Below, one piece after another: positions 1 through 6,825 of a stretch of DNA of 9,872 nucleotides (within the stretch, counting starts at the first letter, position 1; each line of letters begins with the position of its first letter). The notes below the pieces were generated by a model. That model saw only the letters and a program-made list of their open reading frames with translations. It was not told the DNA's origin and did not search any database. Position numbers and translations under genes: made by a program. The stretch is from an uncultured Haemophilus sp. (GTDB lineage Bacteria; Pseudomonadota; Gammaproteobacteria; Enterobacterales; Pasteurellaceae): assembly GCA_902481695.1 (NCBI GenBank), contig CABSXY010000053.1, forward strand, positions 1-9,872, in the 5' to 3' direction.

Positions 1-1098
1 GATTTCACGCGCCATTTCAAATAAGACAGAAAGAGCGTTCGGCGTATTGAAATCATCGTCCATTGCTTCACGGAAGGCTTCCACAAAATTTTCACCGCCA
101 AAAGCAACCGTACTTTGATCGGTGCCACGTAAAGCGGTGTATAAACGTTCCAATGCACCTTGTGCTAAATTCAGGTTTTCTTCACTATAATTGAGTTGGC
201 TGCGATAGTGTGCTGTTAGCAAGAAATAACGCACCGCTTCTGCATTGTAGTGGTTTAATACATCACGAATAGTGAAGAAGTTGCCGAGGGATTTCGACAT
301 TTTTTCTTTATCTACCATGATCATGCCGGAATGGATCCAATAATTCACATATTGGCCACCATGAGCACAGCAAGATTGCGCAATTTCATTTTCGTGATGC
401 GGGAACATTAAATCAGAACCACCACCGTGAATATCAAAATGTTCACCAAGTTGTTTGCAGTTCATCGCTGAACATTCAATGTGCCAACCTGGACGACCTG
501 CGCCCCATGGTGATGGCCAGCTTGGTTCTTTTTCTTTTGACATTTTCCAAAGCACGAAATCCATTGGATTTTTCTTGATTTCATTAATTTCAATACGTGC
601 ACCCGCTTGTAATTGGTCAAGATCTTGGCGTGATAATTTGCCGTATTCCTTAAAGCTTTCCACATCAAACATCACGTCGCCATTGTCTGCAACATAAGCA
701 TGACCACGTGCAATCAGTTTTTCCACAATCTCAATAATTTCAGGAATATGATGCGTCGCACGAGGTTCAAAATCAGGGCGTAATACATTAAGTGCATCAA
801 AATCTTTATACATCTCTTGCACCATACGATCTACAAGTTGATCACAGGTTTCTTTGTTTTCTAATGCTCGTTTAATGATTTTATCGTCCACATCCGTGAT
901 ATTACGCACATAAGTTAAATTGTAGCCTAAAGAGCGTAAATAGCGAGCAATTACATCAAAACACACAAAGGTACGGCCGTGGCCAATATGGCATAAATCG
1001 TAAACGGTCACGCCGCACACATACATACCCACTTTTCCTTCATGGATAGGTTTGAACACTTCTTTTTCACGAGTGAGGGTATTAAAAATCTTTAACAT
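1..1098 (-). CDS. cysS: Cysteinyl-tRNA synthetase, C-terminus cut off by window edge
   Basis: Class I aminoacyl-tRNA synthetase that charges tRNA-Cys with cysteine in the cytoplasm. I translated 366 codons from the ATG at 1098 (MLKIFNTLTREKEVF). The HIGH motif is seen as HIGH at residues 37-40 within YDLCHIGHGRTF, and KMSKS lies at 266-270, the same numbers as in E. coli CysRS. Zinc-ligand positions are kept: Cys28 (in YVCGVTVYD), Cys209 (in WHIECSAMN) and the His and Glu of the HHENE segment. The start is supported by AAGAGA about 8 nt upstream. About 95 C-terminal residues, including most of the anticodon-binding region, should lie beyond position 1, since the family is about 460 residues long. 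The frame is open to the edge, so the truncation comes from the window and not from decay. It is divergent from ppiB across 111 nt. The identification is secure. Confidence 0.97.
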   Translation of the reverse strand, partial: MLKIFNTLTREKEVFKPIHEGKVGMYVCGVTVYDLCHIGHGRTFVCFDVIARYLRSLGYNLTYVRNITDVDDKIIKRALENKETCDQLVDRMVQEMYKDFDALNVLRPDFEPRATHHIPEIIEIVEKLIARGHAYVADNGDVMFDVESFKEYGKLSRQDLDQLQAGARIEINEIKKNPMDFVLWKMSKEKEPSWPSPWGAGRPGWHIECSAMNCKQLGEHFDIHGGGSDLMFPHHENEIAQSCCAHGGQYVNYWIHSGMIMVDKEKMSKSLGNFFTIRDVLNHYNAEAVRYFLLTAHYRSQLNYSEENLNLAQGALERLYTALRGTDQSTVAFGGENFVEAFREAMDDDFNTPNALSVLFEMAREI

Positions 1099-1128
1099 AT
1101 TTTTTCTCTTAAAACTAGTTGGAAAACG

Positions 1129-1137
1129 ACCGCACTT
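1129..1137 (-). repeat. DNA uptake signal sequence (USS)
   Basis: Perfect ACCGCACTT, the complement of the 9-nt Haemophilus uptake word. It lies in the cysS-ppiB divergent gap, about 30 nt upstream of the cysS start. Confidence 0.9.
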
Positions 1138-1170
1138 TTTCTGCTCCTTGTGGCACTTTCTCGCCATTTG

Positions 1171-1179
1171 TGGAATAAT
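1171..1179 (+). promoter_or_regulatory. Candidate extended -10 promoter of ppiB
   Basis: The sequence TGgAATAAT fits an extended -10 (TG, one base, then a 5/6 match to TATAAT), about 31 nt before the ppiB ATG. No good -35 is present; TTGTGG at 1148-1153 is 20 nt away, which is too far for optimal spacing. The call rests on the -10 alone. Confidence 0.4.
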
Positions 1180-1209
1180 GAACGCCTTAATTTTCAAGAG
1201 GAAAACAAC

Positions 1210-1719
1210 ATGGTTACATTACACACAAATTTTGGCGATATTAAAATTAAACTTGATTTTGATAAAGCGCCAATCACCGCAGAAAACTTTTTAAATTATT
1301 GTAAAAACGGTTTCTATAATAACACAATTTTCCATCGTGTTATTGATGGATTTATGATCCAAGGTGGTGGTATGGAAAGCGGAATGCGTGAAAAAGCAAC
1401 AAATGCACCGATCCAAAATGAAGCCAACAATCGTTTAAGCAATAAACGTGGCACAATCGCCATGGCGCGTACCTCTGATCCACATTCTGCAACGGCACAA
1501 TTCTTCATTAACGTGGCAGATAATGACTTCTTAAACTACCGTTCAAAAGAGATGTTTGGCCGCGAAGTGGTACAAGAATGGGGTTATGCCGTATTCGGTG
1601 AAGTGGTAGAAGGCATGGATGTGGTTGATAAAATCAAGAAAGTAAAAACCGGTAATAAAGGCTTCCACCAAGATGTTCCAACAGAAGATGTTGTGATTAC
1701 ATCAGTTTCTGTCGAATAA
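1210..1719 (+). CDS. ppiB: Peptidyl-prolyl cis-trans isomerase B (cytoplasmic cyclophilin)
   Basis: Cyclophilin-type proline isomerase that speeds cis-trans isomerisation of X-Pro bonds during folding. The product has 169 residues and no signal peptide, so it belongs with cytoplasmic PpiB (164 in E. coli) and not periplasmic PpiA. Core motifs in order are FHRVI at 41-45 with catalytic Arg43, MIQGGG at 49-54, MAR at 85-87, SATAQFFIN at 93-101 and VFGEVVEGMDVVDKI at 128-142. About five extra residues near 111-122 (RSKEMFGREVVQ) account for the length difference from E. coli. The frame is open back to an ATG at 1150, but I chose 1210: AGAGGA sits 8 nt before it and MVTLHTNFGDI is the usual cyclophilin beginning. 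A terminator follows. The identification is secure. Confidence 0.96.
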   Translation: MVTLHTNFGDIKIKLDFDKAPITAENFLNYCKNGFYNNTIFHRVIDGFMIQGGGMESGMREKATNAPIQNEANNRLSNKRGTIAMARTSDPHSATAQFFINVADNDFLNYRSKEMFGREVVQEWGYAVFGEVVEGMDVVDKIKKVKTGNKGFHQDVPTEDVVITSVSVE

Positions 1720-1727
1720 TTAATTCG

Positions 1728-1760
1728 GTGTGTGGATGTGTAATCTACACACTTTTTTTT
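1728..1760 (+). terminator. Rho-independent terminator after ppiB
   Basis: A 9-bp stem pairs GTGTGTGGA (1728-1736) with TCTACACAC (1744-1752), with one G-U pair and a 7-nt loop, followed directly by eight T residues (1753-1760). It begins 8 nt after the ppiB stop and ends 18 nt before the tatD start on the same strand. Confidence 0.8.
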
Positions 1761-1778
1761 CTTAAGTGAAATAACGCA

Positions 1779-2567
1779 ATGCCTTTCTTCGATACTCATA
1801 CCCACCTCGATTATCTTCATCATGACACTGGTGAGCCATTAGCTCAGCTCGTGGAGAACGCTAAGCAAGCTGATGTGCAAAAAATCTTGATTGTGGCGGT
1901 AAAAGAGTCGGATTTTAAAACGATCCAAAATATGACCGCACTTTTCCCTGAGCATCTTTATTGTGGGCTTGGGCTACATCCTCTTTATATCAAAGAACAT
2001 CAAGAGCATGATTTAGAGATATTAGATGCGGCATTATCTGTTCGTAATCAAAATTGTACAGCCGTAGCAGAAATTGGTTTGGAGTGTGCGATTCCAGATT
2101 TATTGACTGATGAATTATGGCAAAAGCAACAGCACTTTTTGGAAAGTCAGCTTTATTTAGCGAAGAAATACAATCTGTCGGTCAATTTACATAGTCGAAA
2201 ATCCCACGAGCAATTATTCCGTTTTTTAAAACAAGCCAATTTGCCAAAATGTGGTGTGGTGCATGGTTTTTCAGGAAGTTATGAGCAAGCAAAAAGATTT
2301 GTGGATTTAGGCTATAAAATTGGCGTAGGCGGCACAATTACTTATGAACGCGCGAATAAAACGCGTCAAGCGATTGCCAAGTTACCATTAGAGGCATTGG
2401 TGTTAGAAACGGATACACCAGATATGCCGGTGTTTGGCTTTCAAGGACAACCTAATCGACCAGAGCGGATGGTTCACACCTTTGAGGCGTTATGCCGTTT
2501 AAGAAGTGAAAATGCTGAAGTAATTAAAGAAACGGCTTGGCAGAATAGCTTAACCTTATTCGGTTAA
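1779..2567 (+). CDS. TatD-family metal-dependent hydrolase, YjjV type
   Basis: A TIM-barrel metallohydrolase of the TatD family (amidohydrolase superfamily), whose members act as metal-dependent nucleases or phosphoesterases. The natural substrate of the YjjV branch is not settled as far as I know. The product has 262 residues, the usual length, and is cytoplasmic. Metal-ligand positions visible are the N-terminal HTH (His7, His9), Glu98 in VAEIGLE, His138 in NLHSR, His162 in VVHGFSGS and Asp212 in ETDTPDMP, so the two-metal site looks complete. The HxH motif a few residues after Met1 supports the start, although the Shine-Dalgarno is poor. It begins 18 nt after the ppiB terminator and shares its stop region with nrdG on the other strand. 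A USS at 1935 encodes Thr-Ala-Leu. The family is certain, the exact role open. Confidence 0.92.
   Translation: MPFFDTHTHLDYLHHDTGEPLAQLVENAKQADVQKILIVAVKESDFKTIQNMTALFPEHLYCGLGLHPLYIKEHQEHDLEILDAALSVRNQNCTAVAEIGLECAIPDLLTDELWQKQQHFLESQLYLAKKYNLSVNLHSRKSHEQLFRFLKQANLPKCGVVHGFSGSYEQAKRFVDLGYKIGVGGTITYERANKTRQAIAKLPLEALVLETDTPDMPVFGFQGQPNRPERMVHTFEALCRLRSENAEVIKETAWQNSLTLFG
1935..1943 (-). repeat. DNA uptake signal sequence (USS)
   Basis: Perfect ACCGCACTT inside the tatD-family gene, read in frame as Thr-Ala-Leu of NMTALF. Confidence 0.9.
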
Positions 2568-3031
2568 ACCTTAAAACGATAAATCACTTGATTGGCTGAA
2601 CCACGCCAAACCAAGCTTGGGTCAGCCTGTTCTTGTATAAATTTTCCATCAATGAGCACATCAATATAAGGCAATATTTGACGTTGATAATCATCCAGTT
2701 CATCCAGTTTATAACCCGTCCACACCCAAATATCCTTATCGGGACATTCTTTTTTTACACGTTGTACAAAAGGAAGTAAGGCTTCGACATTACGTGGATG
2801 CATCGGATCCCCACCAGAAAGTGTGAGCCCTTGACGTTTAATACGCGTATCTTTTAAATCATTGATGATCTGTTGTTCCATCGCTTCATCAAATAATACG
2901 CCATTATCAAAAGACCAGCTCTTTTGGTTGTAGCAACCACGGCAACCATGCGTACAACCGCTAACGAAAAGGGTACAACGCGTGCCTTCGCCATTTACAA
3001 CATCGGTAGGGTAGTATTGGAGATAGTTCAT
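2564..3031 (-). CDS. nrdG: Anaerobic ribonucleotide reductase activating protein (radical SAM)
   Basis: Radical S-adenosylmethionine enzyme that installs the glycyl radical on NrdD, allowing dNTP synthesis without oxygen. The 155 residues match the family length (154 in E. coli). The 4Fe-4S cluster motif CX3CX2C is Cys26, Cys30 and Cys33 in SGCTHGCRGCYN, and the SAM-binding SGGDP is at 72-76. The N-terminus MNYLQYYPTDVVNGEGTR is typical of NrdG. The start at 3031 is preceded by GAGGT about 8 nt upstream. The partner nrdD is not in the window. The gene converges on tatD, and the two TAA stops overlap in the four bases TTAA (2564-2567), leaving no terminator between them. A USS lies just upstream, and I see no convincing FNR site. 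The identification is secure. Confidence 0.96.
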   Translation of the reverse strand: MNYLQYYPTDVVNGEGTRCTLFVSGCTHGCRGCYNQKSWSFDNGVLFDEAMEQQIINDLKDTRIKRQGLTLSGGDPMHPRNVEALLPFVQRVKKECPDKDIWVWTGYKLDELDDYQRQILPYIDVLIDGKFIQEQADPSLVWRGSANQVIYRFKV

Positions 3032-3044
3032 GGTTTTACCTCAA

Positions 3045-3053
3045 AAGTGCGGT
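3045..3053 (+). repeat. DNA uptake signal sequence (USS)
   Basis: Perfect AAGTGCGGT followed by the AT-rich tract typical of the extended signal (TGATTTTC). It lies immediately upstream of the nrdG Shine-Dalgarno, so it would be in the nrdG leader. Confidence 0.92.
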
Positions 3054-3093
3054 TGATTTTCTCGTCAAATTCACCGAATTGATAAATTAACCT

Positions 3094-3122
3094 TTGCAAT
3101 ACAGGGCCAATTCTTGCATAAT
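3094..3122 (+). promoter_or_regulatory. Sigma-70 promoter of ffs (4.5S RNA)
   Basis: TTGCAA (3094-3099) and CATAAT (3117-3122) are separated by exactly 17 nt. The stretch after the -10 is GC-rich (AGCCCACC), the kind of discriminator found at stringently controlled stable-RNA promoters. The expected start near 3129-3130 leaves a leader of about 21 nt before the mature 4.5S RNA. Confidence 0.75.
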
Positions 3123-3132
3123 AGCCCACCTA

Positions 3133-3145
3133 ATCGCATTGCGAT
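3133..3145 (+). other. Small hairpin in the 5' leader of the 4.5S RNA precursor
   Basis: ATCGC (3133-3137) and GCGAT (3141-3145) form a perfect 5-bp stem with an ATT loop, lying between the predicted start and the mature 5' end. In E. coli the 4.5S precursor carries a leader of about 24 nt that RNase P removes. A hairpin here could shape that substrate, which is inference. Confidence 0.5.
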
Positions 3146-3150
3146 ATCAA

Positions 3151-3265
3151 TGGAAATCTTCTCGGTCTCTCGCAACGGTGTCCGGTTTACTCGGTCAGGT
3201 TCGGAAGAAAGCAGCCAAAGTCGGAATTTCTGTGTGCCGAGAATAAGCTGGGAAGATTTCCACCC
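3151..3265 (+). ncRNA. ffs: 4.5S RNA, signal recognition particle RNA
   Basis: The RNA of the bacterial signal recognition particle; it binds Ffh and FtsY to target nascent membrane proteins. The conserved domain IV hairpin is plain: GGTCAGGTTC, the GGAA tetraloop (3203-3206), then GAAAGCAGCC, followed by a strand ending TGTGTGCCGAGAATAAGCTGG as in E. coli. The ends close perfectly: TGGAAATCTT (3151-3160) pairs with AAGATTTCCA (3253-3262), leaving the usual CCC tail. Length is about 115 nt (E. coli 114). Next to the tetraloop, E. coli TCC/GGA is replaced by TTC/GAA, a compensated pair. The exact mature ends are inferred by alignment from memory. It converges on cydC with only 18 bp between them and has no clear T-run terminator. 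Confidence 0.95.
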
Positions 3266-3283
3266 AACTTATCCTTTCTTATT

Positions 3284-5014
3284 TTACACTCGCTCCACTA
3301 ATTGTTTAAAGAACCCTTTTTCTAATTGCAATAATTCTGCATAAGTGCCTTTTTCAATTAGCTTCGCTTCATCAATCACACAAAGCTCATCAAATTGCTC
3401 AATCGCCGTTAAGCGGTGAGTCACCATAATTAAGGTTTTATTTTCAGCATGGGCAAGAATCAAACGCAGAATTTGACGTTCAGTTTCGCGGTCTAAACCT
3501 TCAGTTGGCTCATCTAATAATAAAATTGGCGCATCATTAAGCAAAATACGCGCTAAGCCTAAACGACGTTGTTCTCCACCAGAAAGTGGACGGCCGCCAT
3601 CACCCAACCAAATATCTAAACCTTGTTCTTGTTCCAGCAATTTGCCTAAACCAACCTGATTTAACACCTCGATCATTTTTTCATCTGAAATGTTGACCGC
3701 ACTTGCAAATTGCAGATTTTGACGAAGTGTATCGCTAAATACATGAACACGTTGTGTTAAAAAGCAGAATTGGCTGCGTAATGTGTCTTCTGCATAGTCA
3801 GCAATTGGCTTGCCAGCAAGGAATAATTCTCCTTGATTGGCATCATAATTACGCACTAAAAGCTGTAATAACGTGGATTTTCCGCTACCTGTTTTACCTA
3901 AAATTGCGATTTTTTTACCTTTTTGAATGGTTAAATTCAAATTTTCTAAAGCACGATTTTGACGTTCAGGATAAGTGAAAGAAAGATCTTTGGCTTCAAT
4001 TAATGTAGTCGCGTTTTGATCGAACTCTGCTTTGCCATTAAAAGTCACTAATGGTTGCTGTTCGATAATATCTGTCACGCGTTCAGCTGACGCAATTACT
4101 TGCCCGATATGTAAGAATGCAGAACCTAATGGCATTAAGATTTCAAATGAGGCTAAGGCCGCAAAAGTGAAGAGCGCAATAAATGCCATGCGATATTCAT
4201 CGTTACCAAACTCCGCTTGTGAGCTAAACCACAACATTGCAGCAATAATCAAACCATTTAAGAATAGTGAAAGTGCGGTTGAAAATCCACTTAAATTGGC
4301 TTCTTTTTGCTGATCCGCTTGCCAATTTGCTTCAGTTTTAGCCATGTTATCTTTCAATTTATCTTCGGCATTAAAGAGTAATAATTCCGCTTGTGCTTGG
4401 ATAAATTCTAAGAATTGTGTGCGATAAAGTGCGCGTGAATGCACGAGTTTGTCGCCAAATTTTTTACCCAGTTGGTAGAAAACGGTTGGAATGACGAATA
4501 CTAATAAAAGCAGGCTCACACCTAGACCTAAGGCTAAAGGTACATTGATAAAACTTAGGCCAATACACATGGCTAGAATCACAAAAATAGCCGTAATAAA
4601 TGGCGCAATTAAACGAAGATAAAGGCTATCGAGCGTATCCACATCAGACACTAAGCGGTTTAATAAATCGCTGTTACGGTAGCGATTTAACACTGCAGGA
4701 CTTAATGGAATAATCTTCTCAAAAACTTGTACCCGTAATTTAGCCAAAATGCGGAAAGTCGCATCGTGCGTCACTAACTTTTCAAAATAGCGGAAAAGGG
4801 TGCGGCTAATAGCAAGCCCACGCACAGAAGCAGAAGGGTAGAAGAAATTAAATAACGTGCCAAGACCCGCAATTGCTGTTGCTGCTAAAAACCAACCCGA
4901 TGTGGTCAGCAAGCCAATACTGGATGCGAGGCCTGTAATCATTAAAACCAAGCCTAAAAATAAAGGCAACTTGGCGAATTTAAATAAACGTAAAAAGGGA
5001 AGTAAAGCACGCAT
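3284..5014 (-). CDS. cydC: ABC exporter subunit CydC, cytochrome bd assembly
   Basis: One half of the heterodimeric inner-membrane transporter CydDC, needed for assembly of cytochrome bd oxidase. It was long described as a cysteine/glutathione exporter and more recently as a haem transporter. The 576 residues comprise an N-terminal six-helix domain (about 15-315) and a C-terminal ATPase. Walker A GKTGSGKST is at 373-381, the Q-loop Gln at 421, the signature LSGGE at 478-482, Walker B ILLLDE at 497-502 with Glu502, and the H-loop His533, so the site is complete. The segment RYFEKLVTHDATFR holds His83, equivalent to E. coli CydC His85, a reported haem ligand. The start ATG overlaps the cydD stop as TAATG, implying translational coupling. 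Two USSs fall inside. It ends 18 bp from ffs. The identification is secure. Confidence 0.96.
   Translation of the reverse strand: MRALLPFLRLFKFAKLPLFLGLVLMITGLASSIGLLTTSGWFLAATAIAGLGTLFNFFYPSASVRGLAISRTLFRYFEKLVTHDATFRILAKLRVQVFEKIIPLSPAVLNRYRNSDLLNRLVSDVDTLDSLYLRLIAPFITAIFVILAMCIGLSFINVPLALGLGVSLLLLVFVIPTVFYQLGKKFGDKLVHSRALYRTQFLEFIQAQAELLLFNAEDKLKDNMAKTEANWQADQQKEANLSGFSTALSLFLNGLIIAAMLWFSSQAEFGNDEYRMAFIALFTFAALASFEILMPLGSAFLHIGQVIASAERVTDIIEQQPLVTFNGKAEFDQNATTLIEAKDLSFTYPERQNRALENLNLTIQKGKKIAILGKTGSGKSTLLQLLVRNYDANQGELFLAGKPIADYAEDTLRSQFCFLTQRVHVFSDTLRQNLQFASAVNISDEKMIEVLNQVGLGKLLEQEQGLDIWLGDGGRPLSGGEQRRLGLARILLNDAPILLLDEPTEGLDRETERQILRLILAHAENKTLIMVTHRLTAIEQFDELCVIDEAKLIEKGTYAELLQLEKGFFKQLVERV
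3696..3704 (-). repeat. DNA uptake signal sequence (USS)
   Basis: Perfect ACCGCACTT on the plus strand within cydC. On the gene strand AAGTGCGGT is read as Ser-Ala-Val (SAVNI), in the ATPase domain. Confidence 0.9.
4271..4279 (+). repeat. DNA uptake signal sequence (USS)
   Basis: Perfect AAGTGCGGT within cydC. The gene strand reads Thr-Ala-Leu (STALSLF) at the beginning of a membrane helix. Confidence 0.9.
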
Positions 5015-6774
5015 TATTGAATATCCTCTTTTCGTTGAGCCAATAATTCGGCAAAGAAGCCTTGATCTTTTAATTGGTTGAAATTTCCTTGTTGAACGAT
5101 TTCACCTTCTTGCATCACAAAAATATTGTCACATTGTTTTAGATCTTCAATACGGTGTGTGATCATTAAGGTCGTTTGGTTATGGCTCATTTCTGCAAGG
5201 GCAGCAAGTACCAGATTTTCAGACTGAGCATCGAGGCTAGCAGTTGGCTCATCGAGTAATAATAAATTGCCTTTGCGTAATAAAGCGCGAGCGATCGCTA
5301 AGCGTTGAGCTTGGCCTACAGATACACCAATCCCACCATCTTTAATCTCACTATCTAAGCCTAATTTATCGGTAAACTCTTTCGCTTGAGCAGAAATCAA
5401 GGCTTGCTCAATTTGCTTATCAGTAGCTTGAATATCACCTAAAAGTAGATTTTCTTTGATGCTGCCTTGTAGCAGTAATGGATTTTGACCTACCCACGCA
5501 ATTTGTTTGCGCCAGTCGCTTAAACGGCTTTGATTCAGTTCCACACCGTTAATTTTTAAGCTGCCTTCATAAGGCAAGAAACCGAGTAATACATTGATTA
5601 AAGAGGTTTTTCCCGCACCACTTTGGCCGACAAGGGCAATATGGCTTTCTTTCGGAATATGGAATGAAAGCGGCTTAGTTAATGGTTGACCTTGTGGAGA
5701 AAGCGCCACTAAATTTTCAGCCTGAATTTCGACCGCACTTTGTGCTGGAATTTGTTCATTGCCTTGATGTGCAATTAAATAATCCGCTTCTAAGAAATCG
5801 ACAATGGCATCAGCAGCACCAATACCGGCTGCACGATCGTGATAGTAAGTCCCGAGATCACGCAATGGTTGATAAAACTCTGGTGCCAGAATTAAGCAGA
5901 AAAAGCCGGTAAATAAGGTCAGTGTGGTACCGTAAGTACCAAATTCGACTTGGCCTAAATAGCTAAAACCAAAATACACCGCCATTAAAGCAATGGAAAT
6001 AGAGGTGAAAAACTCTAACACGGCAGAAGAGAGAAACGCCATTTTAAGCACAGCCATTGTGGTTTCTCGGAAGTCTTCCGTTGTGCTTTCAATATGTTGA
6101 GTTTGTTCTGAAGTGCGGTTGAAAAGACGTAAAGTTTCTAAACCACGTAAGCGATCCAAGAATTGTGCACTTAAGCGAGAAAGGGTCGCCATATTTTTTT
6201 GGCTGCTGTCTGCTGCAGCAATCCCCACCAGAATCATAAAAATTGGTACAAGCGGTGCAGTGACCATCAAAATCAATCCAGCTGCCCAGTTGAGCGGGAA
6301 TACGGCAATTAAAATCACCATTGGGACAATGGCCGACAAACTTTGTTGTGGTAGAAAACGCGCATAGAAGTTATGCAGATTTTCCACTTGTTCAAGCATG
6401 ATACTTGCCCAGCTTCCAGCAGGTTTGTTATTGATAGTCGCAGGTCCTACTTGGTGGATTTTATCTAAGATCTTTTGGCGCATATGATTGCGTAGTAATC
6501 GACCTGCTTTAAAGCCAATTTTTTCTCGTAGCCATAAAATGACTGCACGCAAAGCAAAAGTAATGATTAATGCAATAAAATATGGAACCAGCTCAGTGCG
6601 ATCGACATTTTGCATAATGAGCTTGTCGAGCAATGTCGCAAGAAAATAGGTTTGAGCCACAAGAATTAAGGAAGAAAGTGTGGCAAGGGCAATATTGGTG
6701 CGCATTAATTTTTTAACAGGTTGTTGCTGCGCACGAAGCCATTTTTGTAAATATTTTTGGCGAAGTTTGTCCAT
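5014..6774 (-). CDS. cydD: ABC exporter subunit CydD, cytochrome bd assembly
   Basis: Partner of CydC in the inner-membrane CydDC transporter. The 586 residues begin MDKLRQKYLQKWLRAQQQ, like other CydD proteins, with membrane helices from about 27 to 325. The ATPase has Walker A GQSGAGKTS at 383-391, the Q-loop Gln430, the signature VSVGQ at 484-488, Walker B NLLLLDE at 503-509 with Glu509, and His540. The SVGQ form of the signature is as I recall it in E. coli CydD, so it is not decay. The ATG at 6774 fits the family N-terminus but has no evident Shine-Dalgarno (upstream ACTCTACAAATCT), and a strong hairpin ends about 30 nt before it. trxB lies 146 nt upstream on the same strand; trxB-cydD-cydC is also the E. 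coli order. Two USSs fall inside. The identification is secure. Confidence 0.96.
   Translation of the reverse strand: MDKLRQKYLQKWLRAQQQPVKKLMRTNIALATLSSLILVAQTYFLATLLDKLIMQNVDRTELVPYFIALIITFALRAVILWLREKIGFKAGRLLRNHMRQKILDKIHQVGPATINNKPAGSWASIMLEQVENLHNFYARFLPQQSLSAIVPMVILIAVFPLNWAAGLILMVTAPLVPIFMILVGIAAADSSQKNMATLSRLSAQFLDRLRGLETLRLFNRTSEQTQHIESTTEDFRETTMAVLKMAFLSSAVLEFFTSISIALMAVYFGFSYLGQVEFGTYGTTLTLFTGFFCLILAPEFYQPLRDLGTYYHDRAAGIGAADAIVDFLEADYLIAHQGNEQIPAQSAVEIQAENLVALSPQGQPLTKPLSFHIPKESHIALVGQSGAGKTSLINVLLGFLPYEGSLKINGVELNQSRLSDWRKQIAWVGQNPLLLQGSIKENLLLGDIQATDKQIEQALISAQAKEFTDKLGLDSEIKDGGIGVSVGQAQRLAIARALLRKGNLLLLDEPTASLDAQSENLVLAALAEMSHNQTTLMITHRIEDLKQCDNIFVMQEGEIVQQGNFNQLKDQGFFAELLAQRKEDIQ
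5732..5740 (-). repeat. DNA uptake signal sequence (USS)
   Basis: Perfect ACCGCACTT on the plus strand. The gene strand encodes Ser-Ala-Val (QSAVEIQ) near residue 346 of CydD, in the poorly conserved linker between membrane and ATPase domains. Confidence 0.9.
6111..6119 (+). repeat. DNA uptake signal sequence (USS)
   Basis: Perfect AAGTGCGGT in cydD. The gene strand reads across Asn-Arg-Thr-Ser (FNRTSEQ). Confidence 0.9.
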
Positions 6775-6795
6775 AGATTTGTAGAGTTAGTATTT

Positions 6796-6825
6796 AAAAA
6801 GTTCTCCCTCTCAATTGAGAGGGAG
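6796..6825 (-). terminator. Perfect 22-nt palindrome plus T-run before cydD; terminator or attenuator
   Basis: Positions 6804-6825 form a perfect palindrome with 11-nt arms (CTCCCTCTCAA and its complement). On the minus strand it is followed by AAC and five T residues (6800-6796), giving a terminator-like structure for transcripts leaving trxB. It ends only about 22 nt before the cydD ATG, too close for a separate promoter in between. It may therefore limit read-through into cydDC and not fully end transcription; that part is inference. Confidence 0.55.

Noticed and set aside
455..697. Plus-strand and minus-strand frames over the cysS coding region
   Set aside because: They are shadows of cysS, which is confirmed by its HIGH, KMSKS and zinc-site residues. 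The same applies to the other small frames opposite cydC, cydD, trxB and cnoX.
1150..1209. Longer N-terminus for PpiB from the ATG at 1150
   Set aside because: The extra 20 residues have no cyclophilin counterpart and no ribosome site, and would cover the probable promoter. The ATG at 1210 has a good Shine-Dalgarno.
3053..3068. FNR-like palindrome upstream of nrdG (TTGAT ... GTCAA)
   Set aside because: Attractive for an anaerobic gene, but the half-sites are 6 nt apart where FNR needs 4, and one half is imperfect. The first half also begins at the final base of the USS and its AT-rich tail.
3245..3270. Inverted repeat AAGCTGGG / CCCAACTT as a terminator for cydC
   Set aside because: It is part of the 4.5S RNA fold and its tail, pairs only with a wobble on the minus strand, and is not followed by a T-run there.
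3114..3344. Plus-strand reading frame of 76 codons across ffs
   Set aside because: It covers the 4.5S RNA gene and runs into the cydC 3' end. The composition does not look like protein and there is no ribosome site.
5311..5325. VSVGQ instead of LSGGQ in CydD as a sign of a dead ATPase
   Set aside because: As I recall it, E. coli CydD carries the same SVGQ form; the other ATPase motifs are intact.
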